Of a stretch of 11,501 bases of DNA, positions 1 through 7,502 are shown in pieces. The stretch spans positions 108,424-119,924 of the forward strand of contig DKUJ01000017.1 of the NCBI GenBank assembly GCA_002490635.1, in the 5' to 3' direction. The position numbers were made by a program, and so were the translations under genes. Positions within the stretch are counted from its first letter, which is position 1. Every line of letters begins with the position of its first letter. Below the pieces are notes generated by a model, which made no database searches, had not been told where the DNA came from, and saw only the letters and a list, made by a program, of their open reading frames with translations. Origin of the DNA: Porphyromonadaceae bacterium UBA7207. Lineage in GTDB: Bacteria; Bacteroidota; Bacteroidia; Bacteroidales; Muribaculaceae.

Positions 1-1
1 G

Positions 2-499
2 CCGGTGCTCTACGTCTGCAACGTCGACGACGCTTCCGCAGCAAGCGGCAACGCATATGTCGAGGCCGTCCGCGAAGCTATCGCCAACGAAGGCGCCGGC
101 CTGCTGGTGGTGGCAGCCGCCACGGAGAGCGAAATCGCCGAGCTGGATACCTACGAGGAACGTCAGGAGTTCCTGGCCGAGATAGGCCTGCAGGAGAGCG
201 GCGTCTCCCGTCTCATCCGCGCCGCATACTCGCTGCTCGATTTGCAGACATTCTTCACCGCAGGCTCCGACGAAGTGCGCGCCTGGACATTCCGCCGTGG
301 CTCCAAGGCGCCCCGATGCGCAGGAATAATCCACACCGATTTCGAGAAGGGATTCATCCGCGCCGAAGTGATCAAATACGACGACTTCGTGACCCTGGGC
401 GGAGAAAGCGCCGTCCGCGAAGCCGGCAAGATGGCTGTGGAAGGAAAGGAATATGTGGTAGCCGACGGCGACATAATGCATTTCCGCTTCAACGTGTGA
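2..499 (+). CDS. ychF: Redox-regulated ATPase / ribosome-binding GTPase-like protein YchF (3' part)
   Basis: This is the 3' part of a gene that starts before the window; about 165 codons remain, ending in TGA at 497-499. The product is YchF (Ola1 family), an Obg-related P-loop NTPase that prefers ATP and binds ribosomes. The nucleotide-binding G motifs lie outside the window. What is visible is the end of the G domain and helical insert (the segment starting LYVCNVDD) and a complete C-terminal TGS domain from about fragment residue 77. The TGS part has the family blocks LQTFFTAG, RAWTFRRGSKAP, IHTDFEKGFIRAEV, REAGKM and the near-invariant ending DGDIMHFRFNV. Full-length members are about 365 residues, so roughly 45% is present. 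The family identity is very secure. A strong terminator follows within 35 bases, so the gene is transcriptionally separate from the operon downstream. In the C-terminal part, GSKAPRCAG replaces the more usual APQAAG-like run, a conservative variation. Confidence 0.96.
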   Translation, partial: PVLYVCNVDDASAASGNAYVEAVREAIANEGAGLLVVAAATESEIAELDTYEERQEFLAEIGLQESGVSRLIRAAYSLLDLQTFFTAGSDEVRAWTFRRGSKAPRCAGIIHTDFEKGFIRAEVIKYDDFVTLGGESAVREAGKMAVEGKEYVVADGDIMHFRFNV

Positions 500-531
500 A
501 CCGGGAGCCGGAAGGCTATGCGAGTATATCA

Positions 532-572
532 GCAGCCCGCTCTCCTCAAACAGGAGAGCGGGCTGCGTTTTT
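532..572 (+). terminator. Strong intrinsic terminator after ychF
   Basis: A perfect 15-bp GC-rich stem (532-546 with 552-566) with a 5-base loop CAAAC is followed by GTTTTT. This is a textbook Rho-independent terminator, 33 bases past the ychF stop codon. It isolates the following operon, which must therefore have its own promoter. Confidence 0.95.
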
Positions 573-607
573 AACACATATTAAGCGTGCGCTGTAATTT
601 TTTAGAC

Positions 608-615
608 TAACTTTG
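608..615 (+). promoter_or_regulatory. Bacteroidetes-type -7 element (TAACTTTG) for the glycosidase-amidase operon
   Basis: TAACTTTG matches the Bacteroidetes primary-sigma -7 consensus TAnnTTTG exactly. It lies 36 bases past the ychF terminator and 61 bases before the start codon of the first operon gene, so a transcript would begin near 620 with a leader of about 55 bases. I see no convincing TTTG element at about -33, so the upstream half of the promoter is weak or divergent. The leader shows no recognisable riboswitch. Confidence 0.65.
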
Positions 616-676
616 TGCCCAAACAACTATAGTCCATTGCGCCGCATTCCGTGGCGCGATAATCTAATACCGCAAT

Positions 677-3220
677 ATGAGGAAATTTTTACTCGCAATG
701 CTTGTTGCCGCTCCCACAATGGGTATGGCAGAAACAGTGAGCCTCGGAGGCACCGACTATGAAGTGGTGACCGTTACCGATGGCGAAATAGGTCCCGGCA
801 TACGCCACACGCGCTACCGCCTGCCGGAATACCCTCTGAATATCAATGTACTCAGAGTGGATTTGACCAACCCCTACAACACCGTTGAAACCACCGTGGC
901 CAACGAGAGCGCCAAAGGCACCGAGACACTGGTGCATGCCGCCGAACGCCAGAGCGCACCAGGCCACCGCGCCCTCGCCGGCGCCAATGCCAACTTCTGG
1001 GTTGTGGCCAGCCAGCCCGAACAGAACACCTACACCGGCACAACCCGCGGCGCTTCGGTGCGCAACGGCGTGATCGTGACCGAATCCAACCAGCACCGCG
1101 ACCAGTGGGACGGTGGCACAATGCGCACCGGCGTGGTGTCCATGAGCTCCGACAAGACCATCTACGCCGACTATTGCACCTCCTACATACGCGCCACCTC
1201 CGAAAAATTCGGACAGCTCGAAGTACACCAGGTCAACAAAGGCATCCATCCCGACGAGCTGGCCATGTACAACAGCTTCTATGGCGACGACCGCGAGTTC
1301 ATGCCCATCTATATAGACGAACGCGGACAATACCAGCACGACAATGGCGGCGATGCCACCGAAGTGCTCCTCGACCTCGATGAAGGCCAGCAGTGGGGCG
1401 CCAACTCGACCCACACCCTCACCGTGGCCGAAGTGCGCACCGACGCCGGCAAAGGCCGCAAGGGCACACACAGCATAGCACTGGTGGGACGTGGCGACAA
1501 CCGCGCACAACTGGCAAAACTCGTTCCCGGCGACAAAGTCACCATAAGCTACGGATGGGTTTACAATCCCGGCACCGAACATGAAGTCTCGCCAGTGGTG
1601 ACACAGGCCGTGGGTCCCAACGCGCTTGTGATGCGCAACGGCGAACTCACAGCGAACAACGAAAACGAGACATACAACAGCATGGTGTATTCACGCACCG
1701 GCTATGGCTGCTCCCAGGACGGCAAGACCCTCTACATAATCGTTATCGACAAGAGCACCGACCCCGTGCACGGCACATCGGCAGGCTGCAACACCGCAAC
1801 CATGTGCGAATTCGTGCGCACCCTGGGCTGCTACAACATGGCCAACTTCGATGCCGGCGGCTCCGCACAGATGTTCGTTAAGGACCGCGTGGAGAACCGC
1901 ACCACCGAAGGCACTCCCCGTGCAGTGGCAAACGGATGGATGATTTACTCCATCGCTCCCGAGGACGCCGCCGACTACAACACCGTGACACGTCTCGAAT
2001 TCGACGCCGTGGCCCTTCAGGCTCCCGTATATGCCTCCTTCTCGCCCAAAGTGATTGCCTACAACCGCTACGGCGCTGTGATCGACGAGGATTTCAAGGA
2101 CTACACCCTCAGCTGCGAGCCTGCCACCGGCTCCTGCACCGGCAATACATTCTATGCCTCCGGCAGCCCCGCCGAAGGCACTCTCACCGCAAGCTACAAC
2201 GGAGTGAGCACCTCGAAAGCCATTACCGTGCTCGACGCACAGATGGCACTGCGCGTGAAGCAGCTCCTTATCGACGGCACACGCGAATATCCCGTGGAAG
2301 TGGTGAGCAACATAGGCAGCACCGAATACGGCTACGACCCCGCCACCCTCGACTGGACTGTAGATGACACTTCCGTGGCCACAATCGACGCCAACGGCAT
2401 CCTCCACGGAGTCGCCGAAGGCACCACAGGATACAGCTGCCGCATCGGTGATTTCTCCGACCGCGCCAGCGTGACCGTGGAGATAGCTTCCGCCCCGACT
2501 CTCGGCCAGGACAACTGGTCCGGCTGGACTACCAAGAAAGCTACCGGCATGACCAACGTGAGCCTCACCGACGAAGGCCTGCTCTCCTATACATACAACA
2601 CACCCCGCGACCCCTGGGTGAGCGTTACCAAGGATGTGCAGTTCTACAGCCTGCCCGACCACGTGTTCATCGAGTTCTCCAGCGACCTGCCTGTCAAGAG
2701 CCTCACCGTCGATTTCCGCTCGGCTCTGCACTCCAAACTCAACAATGTTACGCTCAAGCCTGCCGAAGGCGAGGAATCATTCGCTGCCGGCACCAGACAC
2801 ACTCTGGAAATTCCCATTTCGGAACTCGGCGACACCGAAGACCTCGCGCTCTACCCCATCTCCCTCAAGAGCATCCGCTTCAGCCTTAATCTCGACCCCG
2901 CACAGAAAGGCGACCACAGCATCGACCTTGGCAAACTCTACGCCACTTACGGCAACAGCGCCGCTGTGGAAATGGTAGAGGCCGCCGGCGAATCGGCCAT
3001 GGCCGTAAGCCCCAATCCCGTTGCCGCAGGCAGCAGCTTCACCGTGAACGCATCCGGCATGACTTCCGTGAGCATTTTCAGCCCGGCAGGCATTCTGATG
3101 AACACCGTTGCCGTCGATGGCGACAGTGCCACAGTGACCGCCCCGGCTACACCCGGTGCCTACATCGTCCAGACAACAGGCACAAAAGGCAATACCTCCA
3201 AAATCATCATTGTAAAATGA
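677..3220 (+). CDS. Secreted phosphodiester glycosidase (NAGPA domain) with Ig-like modules and T9SS sorting domain
   Basis: The product is 847 residues. The first gene of the operon encodes a signal peptide (residues 1-18, cleavage after GMA) and then a phosphodiester glycosidase domain (NAGPA / DUF2233 family, about residues 95-430). Family landmarks are GANANFW (102-108, matching the usual NGGFF-like block), an internal beta segment with ALVGRGDNRAQL, GYGCSQDGKTLYIIVID near 342, and NFDAGGSAQM (390-399, matching the usual N-L-D-G-G-G-S block). The family hydrolyses sugar-1-phosphodiesters; its human member removes GlcNAc from GlcNAc-P-mannose. Next come an Ig-like domain (about 430-522), a BIG2-like bacterial Ig domain with the DTSVATIDANGILHGVAEGT signature (about 523-605) and a beta-sandwich region without a family I recognise (about 607-755). 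The last 75 residues, from VSPNPVAAG through GAYIVQTTG to IIIVK, are a type A T9SS C-terminal domain, predicting surface or extracellular location. No Shine-Dalgarno sequence is present, as is normal in this phylum; the start is chosen because it begins the signal peptide. The stop overlaps the next start (ATGA). Confidence 0.9.
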   Translation: MRKFLLAMLVAAPTMGMAETVSLGGTDYEVVTVTDGEIGPGIRHTRYRLPEYPLNINVLRVDLTNPYNTVETTVANESAKGTETLVHAAERQSAPGHRALAGANANFWVVASQPEQNTYTGTTRGASVRNGVIVTESNQHRDQWDGGTMRTGVVSMSSDKTIYADYCTSYIRATSEKFGQLEVHQVNKGIHPDELAMYNSFYGDDREFMPIYIDERGQYQHDNGGDATEVLLDLDEGQQWGANSTHTLTVAEVRTDAGKGRKGTHSIALVGRGDNRAQLAKLVPGDKVTISYGWVYNPGTEHEVSPVVTQAVGPNALVMRNGELTANNENETYNSMVYSRTGYGCSQDGKTLYIIVIDKSTDPVHGTSAGCNTATMCEFVRTLGCYNMANFDAGGSAQMFVKDRVENRTTEGTPRAVANGWMIYSIAPEDAADYNTVTRLEFDAVALQAPVYASFSPKVIAYNRYGAVIDEDFKDYTLSCEPATGSCTGNTFYASGSPAEGTLTASYNGVSTSKAITVLDAQMALRVKQLLIDGTREYPVEVVSNIGSTEYGYDPATLDWTVDDTSVATIDANGILHGVAEGTTGYSCRIGDFSDRASVTVEIASAPTLGQDNWSGWTTKKATGMTNVSLTDEGLLSYTYNTPRDPWVSVTKDVQFYSLPDHVFIEFSSDLPVKSLTVDFRSALHSKLNNVTLKPAEGEESFAAGTRHTLEIPISELGDTEDLALYPISLKSIRFSLNLDPAQKGDHSIDLGKLYATYGNSAAVEMVEAAGESAMAVSPNPVAAGSSFTVNASGMTSVSIFSPAGILMNTVAVDGDSATVTAPATPGAYIVQTTGTKGNTSKIIIVK

Positions 3221-4041
3221 AAAAATACACAATTCTGGCGGCAATGGCCATAGCCTTCAGCGCCGTTGCCCAGAGCGAGCCTGTGCAGCTTGCTGTTCCT
3301 GCAGGATCCCACCATCCTGTCCTTAGCCCCGACGGCAGCACTCTGCTGTTCTCTACCGACAACCACACCGGACTGAGTGCCATGAATCTCGCCGACGGCA
3401 GCGTCCGCATGCTCGACAGCGAGGCCGGAGCCGGCTTCCAGCCCATATTTTCCCTCGACGGCAAAAAGGTGTACTACCGCAGCGCCGCCGTCACCGACGG
3501 CCTTATGACACGCGACGTCCGCGCCGCCGCCGTCGACGGCTCTTCCGCCGAACGCATCGCCGCACACAGCCGCGAGGATGTGGATCTCGCAGCACTTGCC
3601 GGCGGCGACTATGCCCTGGCTCAGTACCGCAGCATCAAAGTGGTGCGCAACGGCGCCGAAAGTACAGTCAGCCCCCTTGCCGACAGCCATTCCTACCTAT
3701 GGGCTTCGCTCAGCCCTGATGGCAAGCGCCTGCTGTTCACCGAACCCTTCGAAGGTGTGTTCGTGGCCGATGCCGACGGCTCCAATCCTCATAAGGTGCT
3801 CGCCAAAGGTGACTTCCCAGCATGGGCAAGCAACAACGCGATAGTGGCCGTAGTGACCCACGACGACGGCTACGTGGTTCTCGACTCGTCGCTTGTGCTT
3901 GTCAACATCGCCACCGGCATCAGCCGCACCCTAACCTCCGACGATGTAAAGGTAGGAGAGGCCACCGCATCGGCCAACGGCACCGTTGTGTTCACCGACC
4001 TGGCCGGACAAATGTTCATCTTCAACCTTAACGAGCAATGA
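3217..4041 (+). CDS. Exported TolB/PD40-like beta-propeller protein
   Basis: The product is 274 residues. It begins with a Sec signal peptide of about 18 residues (MKKYTILAAMAIAFSAVAQ; cleavage likely at AVA-Q, and no lipobox cysteine). The mature protein carries repeated WD40-like PD40 blades. Clear copies of the P-x-x-SPDG-x-x-L-x-F motif appear as HPVLSPDGSTLLFSTD, QPIFSLDGKKVYYRS and ASLSPDGKRLLFTEP, with more degenerate blades between and after them. Such propellers, as in TolB and DPP-IV-like N-terminal domains, usually mediate protein or glycan contacts; no catalytic domain is attached. Unlike both neighbours it has no T9SS tail and ends in NLNEQ, so it should stay in the periplasm, possibly as a partner for its operon mates. 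Its start overlaps the stop of the glycosidase gene and its own stop overlaps the amidase start, both as ATGA, implying coupled translation and a fixed stoichiometry. The specific function is not known to me. Confidence 0.82.
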   Translation: MKKYTILAAMAIAFSAVAQSEPVQLAVPAGSHHPVLSPDGSTLLFSTDNHTGLSAMNLADGSVRMLDSEAGAGFQPIFSLDGKKVYYRSAAVTDGLMTRDVRAAAVDGSSAERIAAHSREDVDLAALAGGDYALAQYRSIKVVRNGAESTVSPLADSHSYLWASLSPDGKRLLFTEPFEGVFVADADGSNPHKVLAKGDFPAWASNNAIVAVVTHDDGYVVLDSSLVLVNIATGISRTLTSDDVKVGEATASANGTVVFTDLAGQMFIFNLNEQ

Positions 4042-6485
4042 GCACCATGAAACGACTGCTTGCAATCCTGCTGCTGGCACTGTGCATCGTGCCCGCCATC
4101 GAGGCGCGCCACATGAGCGACCTCAAGATATACATCAACCCAGGACACGGCGGCTACACCTCCAACGACCGCCCCATCCGCATCCATCCATTCGAACAGA
4201 ACGACACCAACGGATACTGGGAGTCCAAGAGCAACCTCTACAAAGGGTTGCACATGTACCACATTCTGGACTCGCTCGGCGCAACACCCTACCTCTCGCG
4301 TACCAAGAACACCGAGGCCGACGACCGCTCGCTGTCGGGCATCTGCACCGAGGCCAACAATCTGGGTGTCGACATGCTCATCTCCATACACTCCAACGCC
4401 GGCGAGAACGTGAACTACCCGCTGATGCTCTACCGCGAGAACACCATCGGCACACCGCGCTTCCCCGAGGCTGTGGAACTTTCCAAAATCACATGGCACA
4501 ACCTGCATTCCAACCAGCTTTCGGTGTGGACACACAACACCGAACGCGTATGCGGCGACCTTGACTTCTACCAGAACATGTGGGAAGGCGGTCTGGGCGT
4601 GCTCCGCACACTCTATGTGGTGGGCTTCCTCTCGGAAGGCTCCATGCACGAACACCGTCCCGAGGCACACCGACTGATGAACGACGACATCTGGTGGCTC
4701 GAAGCCTGGCACTTCGTGAAATCCATCATGGAATTCTACAACACCGAAGACCGCTTCGTTACCGGCAACGTGGCAGGTATAGTCTACGACGACCATCGCC
4801 TGCGCGAGGCCGTGATGCCCGCCAACTTCAGCAAATTCGGCCGCGACACCTTCGCACCGCTCAACGGTGCCTCCGTGGAGCTGGTGGACGCTTCCGGCAA
4901 TGTGGTACAACGCCGCACCACCGACCAGATGTACAACGGTGCTTTCGTTTTCCGCAACGTCGCTCCCGGCAACTACACACTGCGCTCATGGCGCGACGAC
5001 TACCACATGTCCGAAAAGGCCGTGGAGGTCAAGGCATGTGAAGTCACCTACAACGACATGCCGCTCACCCTCAAGCGTATGTTCCCCCTGGCCGTGACCA
5101 AATACTCCCCCGATGTCGAAGCCGGCCAGACCGTTTCCTGCTCGTCGACCATCGATTTCGAGTTCAACACCGACATCGACGTGGAGAGCTTCGAACAGGC
5201 ATTCTCCATCAGCCCCGCCGTGGAAGGCTACTTCGAATACTCCGAGTCGTACACCAAGGCCAGATTCATCCCCTCGCTTTCGCTCGAAGGCGACGTGACC
5301 TACACCGTGACCCTCGGCGACGGCGCACGCCACACCGACAGCAACTATGAGCATCCCAACATGATGGAGCCGCTGGTATTCAGCTTCAAGACACTTAACC
5401 GCAACCGCATGGAACTCATCGACCAGTTCCCCCGCCAGGACGGCAAAGTGCACTACACCGCCCCGACCTTCGAATTCCGTTTCGACAACAGCGTGGATCC
5501 CTCCAACGCGTTCGATGTTATCACCATCACCGACTCGCAGGGCAAAAACGTAGCTCTCAACAAACGCTCGAGCAAGTTCAACAGCCTCTCCAACGGCTAT
5601 GGCAACATTGTCTACGCCGTGCAGGGCGACCTCACCGAAGGCGAGAACTACACACTTAAAATCAGCACCGACCTGCGCGACCGCGAAAATCTGCCCATGT
5701 CGGCACCTCTGGAACTGAACTTCACCGCCGTCGACGTAACTTCCGGAATTGAAGCCGGCACCGTCGTAGAAGGCTTTGAGGAAAACGGCGCCACCTTCTT
5801 CGATTACGACGCCGAACACAGCACCGGCATCGGCAACGTGCTTCCCAAGGCCATCCGCAGCACCGCCGACAAAGTATTCGGCAAAGCTTCCTGCAAGTTC
5901 ACCTACAAGTTCGTCGACAACCACGGAGGCGACATCACATGGGTGTACACCGGCGAGCCCAAGACCTTCAACGTCGACGACCGCATCGCAATGTACATCA
6001 ACGGCGACTTCAATGGTCACACCATCTATGCCATCCTCACCTCGGGCACCGATGTGAAATACGTGGAACTCGGCAACCTCGACTTCCGCGGCTGGCAGCG
6101 CCGCGAGGCTGTCCTCGACATGCTCGACCCCAGCTATCCCTATCTGCTCGGCGGCATCCGCATGGTTCAGAACACCAGCCCGATAACCCAGCAGGGCGGT
6201 TTCAACATCGACGACATCACCCGTCTGGCACCTGCTGCCGGCGTTGAAGACATCATCGCCGACGCTCCGACCAATGTTGAAGCATGGCCTCTGCCAGCCT
6301 CCGATGTTGTGAACCTGCGCAGCTCCTCCGCCATCAGCAATGTGGAAATATTCGACATGGCCGGCAAGAAAGTCGCTTCCGCAACCACCGACCGCATTTC
6401 TGTGGCACACCTTGCTCCCGGAATGTACGTAATCCGCGTTGTCACCGCCGCAGGCACAAGCACAATACGCATGCCCAAACGCTGA
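4038..6485 (+). CDS. Secreted zinc N-acetylmuramoyl-L-alanine amidase (Amidase_3) with Ig-like modules and T9SS sorting domain
   Basis: The product is 815 residues. It hydrolyses the bond between MurNAc and L-Ala in peptidoglycan. After a signal peptide (about 1-23) comes an Amidase_3 domain (about 28-225) with all key residues in place: zinc ligands His37 (NPGHGG), Glu62 (YWESKSN) and His118 (SIHSN), and catalytic Glu200 (FLSEGS). Accessory modules follow: a carboxypeptidase-regulatory/CnaB-like domain (about 236-348, GAFVFRNVAPGNYTLRSWRDD), two Ig-like domains of the SbsA/Big_5 type (about 349-454 and 455-565), and a beta-sandwich region resembling a carbohydrate-binding module (about 575-735, ending in GGFNIDDITRLAP). 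The final 65 residues form a T9SS type A sorting domain (WPLPASDVVNL, VEIFDMAGKKV, LAPGMYVIRV). Translation may start at the ATG overlapping the previous stop or at Met4, three codons on; both precede the same signal peptide. LALC at 13-16 is not a proper lipobox. Housekeeping amidases of this family are periplasmic and much shorter, so T9SS export and the added modules point to action on external wall material. Confidence 0.92.
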   Translation: MSTMKRLLAILLLALCIVPAIEARHMSDLKIYINPGHGGYTSNDRPIRIHPFEQNDTNGYWESKSNLYKGLHMYHILDSLGATPYLSRTKNTEADDRSLSGICTEANNLGVDMLISIHSNAGENVNYPLMLYRENTIGTPRFPEAVELSKITWHNLHSNQLSVWTHNTERVCGDLDFYQNMWEGGLGVLRTLYVVGFLSEGSMHEHRPEAHRLMNDDIWWLEAWHFVKSIMEFYNTEDRFVTGNVAGIVYDDHRLREAVMPANFSKFGRDTFAPLNGASVELVDASGNVVQRRTTDQMYNGAFVFRNVAPGNYTLRSWRDDYHMSEKAVEVKACEVTYNDMPLTLKRMFPLAVTKYSPDVEAGQTVSCSSTIDFEFNTDIDVESFEQAFSISPAVEGYFEYSESYTKARFIPSLSLEGDVTYTVTLGDGARHTDSNYEHPNMMEPLVFSFKTLNRNRMELIDQFPRQDGKVHYTAPTFEFRFDNSVDPSNAFDVITITDSQGKNVALNKRSSKFNSLSNGYGNIVYAVQGDLTEGENYTLKISTDLRDRENLPMSAPLELNFTAVDVTSGIEAGTVVEGFEENGATFFDYDAEHSTGIGNVLPKAIRSTADKVFGKASCKFTYKFVDNHGGDITWVYTGEPKTFNVDDRIAMYINGDFNGHTIYAILTSGTDVKYVELGNLDFRGWQRREAVLDMLDPSYPYLLGGIRMVQNTSPITQQGGFNIDDITRLAPAAGVEDIIADAPTNVEAWPLPASDVVNLRSSSAISNVEIFDMAGKKVASATTDRISVAHLAPGMYVIRVVTAAGTSTIRMPKR

Positions 6486-6513
6486 TAACCGGACCTACTG
6501 ATTAACTCTACCG

Positions 6514-6552
6514 CGAGGCTGCGCCGAATGTTACGGCGCAGCCTCGTTTCTT
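6514..6552 (+). terminator. Intrinsic terminator closing the glycosidase-propeller-amidase operon
   Basis: A perfect 13-bp stem (6514-6526 with 6534-6546), CGAGGCTGCGCCG on its left arm, with a 7-base loop, is followed by TTTCTT. It begins 29 bases after the amidase stop codon. It marks the 3' end of the three-gene transcript. Confidence 0.92.
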
Positions 6553-6612
6553 ATTCCAGGTCGGATTTGGCAAAGCCTCAAATCAAAAAACACCGCCTCG
6601 ATTCCCACCCTC

Positions 6613-6638
6613 ACGTAGCTGCATGCCTGTGGCATGCC
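6613..6638 (+). repeat. REP-like palindrome, copy 1 (GTAG plus hairpin)
   Basis: The unit reads ACGTAG-CT followed by the 7-bp hairpin GCATGCC-TGT-GGCATGC. A GTAG tetranucleotide just 5' of an imperfect palindrome is the layout of REP elements mobilised by TnpA_REP/RAYT (Y1 transposase-like) proteins. The same 26-base sequence recurs inverted at 6710-6735 with one mismatch (TGT against TAT in the loop). No RAYT gene is in the window, so the class assignment is inferred from structure alone. Confidence 0.6.
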
Positions 6639-6709
6639 ACCCACGGCCTCCCGTGCAACACACTGCAAAACCAAGGCAAATCACACAACCGATTGCCAAA
6701 AACGTTGGG
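6639..6709. other. 71-bp spacer between the REP-like units, with internal hairpin potential
   Basis: This spacer holds no gene. It includes a short hairpin CACGG-CCTC-CCGTG (6642-6655) and a longer imperfect stem in which CCAAGGCAA (6671-6679) faces TTGCC (6693-6697) and TTGG (6705-6708). With the flanking inverted units, the entire 6613-6735 segment can fold as one branched structure, as in bacterial interspersed mosaic elements. Confidence 0.4.
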
Positions 6710-6735
6710 GGCATGCCATAGGCATGCAGCTACGT
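6710..6735 (-). repeat. REP-like palindrome, copy 2 (inverted)
   Basis: On the minus strand this reads ACGTAGCTGCATGCC-TAT-GGCATGCC, identical to copy 1 at 25 of 26 positions. The two copies face each other, giving GTAG ends on the outside. No target-site duplication is obvious on either flank, which argues against an ordinary DDE-type MITE and fits the REP/BIME reading better. Confidence 0.6.
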
Positions 6736-6776
6736 TTTACGGCCATATTTCTACTGCTTCCTCACATCAACATGCA

Positions 6777-6824
6777 AACAAAAAAATCCTCCGGCGGAGC
6801 GCTGTACGTCACGCCGGAGGATTT
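6777..6824 (-). terminator. Intrinsic terminator for the BspA-like gene (minus strand)
   Basis: On the minus strand a perfect 13-bp stem (6812-6824 with 6784-6796; AAATCCTCCGGCG on one arm) with a 15-base loop runs into a T-rich tract, the complement of the A-run at about 6780-6786. It starts 28 bases past the TAA at 6852-6854. It serves the 3' end of the interrupted BspA-like gene, so transcription across the internal TAG was evidently once functional. The two opposing operons thus each have their own terminator. Confidence 0.88.
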
Positions 6825-6851
6825 GCGGATTATGCCGCCGTTGTCGATTGT

Positions 6852-7502
6852 TTATTTCACGGCAATCTTCTGCACCTTGCTGCCCTGGCGGACAATGTAG
6901 ATGCCGTTGGCGAGGTTGCTCCTGTCGGTACCCACCATCTGGCCGTTGAGGTTGTAGACCTCGTAAGGCAGCGAACGGTCAATCTCACCGGATGCATCGC
7001 CGATTACAATATCATCCACGCCGGTGCTTATATCGAATTTGATAACGGCGGGTGCGACGTCGTCATACATGGAGTACACGCGGATTTCCACGTCGGCGGG
7101 TTCTCTGTAGCTATATGTCTCGATTTCCTCGTCATTGGTGGCCTGAGGCTCCATTATGGTTACCAAGCCCTCGTGGGTTACCTGCACGACGTCGGGGTTG
7201 GACGATACATAGAAGAGATGCGGCAGAGTGGCTTCGGCAGGAACGACTCCCGATTTGATCTGGAATGTGTCGCCGGGCTTGGCGCCTGCCAGCAGCATAT
7301 CCTCTACAGTCACCTCGGTAACGGGAGTCTGCTCGCTGATGGAACCTTCATCATAGAAACGATACCAGCACGGGGATGCGTTTTCATAGAGGGATATCGT
7401 GCCTGGCACCACATAGAGGGGCATACTGTAGTTGCTGAACGAGGTGTTCTCGGCCGTGGGAGGTGCCATGGCGGTTACATAGATGCCTGTCATATCGTTC
7501 AC
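6852..7502 (-). pseudogene. Orphaned 3' segment of the BspA-like gene: final LRR remnant and T9SS sorting domain
   Basis: This 216-codon segment lies in the same reading frame as the upstream LRR gene and is separated from it only by one TAG codon at 7503-7505. It could formally start at GTG (7500-7502) or ATG (7491-7493). However, it has no signal peptide and begins in the middle of an LRR unit (VNDMTGIYVTA follows IGANAFA), so it is not a natural independent protein. The content is a cap region (PLYVVPGTISLYENASPCWY), an Ig-like section (VSSNPDVVQVTHEGLVTI) and a clear T9SS C-terminal domain (YEVYNLNGQMV, LANGIYIVRQGSK, QKIAVK), ending in TAA. The coding sequence looks undamaged, with no further stops, which implies a recent break, a sequencing or assembly error at one base, or stop-codon readthrough. 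Without readthrough it is probably not translated. Confidence 0.75.

Noticed and set aside
4038..4110. Possible lipoprotein signal (LALC) at the amidase N-terminus
   Set aside because: The residue before Cys is Leu, not Gly/Ala/Ser as a lipobox requires, and a normal signal-peptidase I site follows; the C-terminal T9SS domain also argues for another export route.
4986..6410. Long open frame on the minus strand opposite the amidase gene (474 codons)
   Set aside because: Its product is a Gly/Ala/Val/His-rich string without any motif, the usual antisense image of a GC-rich gene; the plus strand carries an intact amidase. Similar antisense frames at 1691-2731 and 3870-4910 were rejected for the same reason.
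7500..7502. Independent start (GTG) for the 216-codon T9SS segment
   Set aside because: It would yield a protein beginning in the middle of a repeat and lacking a signal peptide, which T9SS substrates need; in-frame interruption of one gene is simpler.
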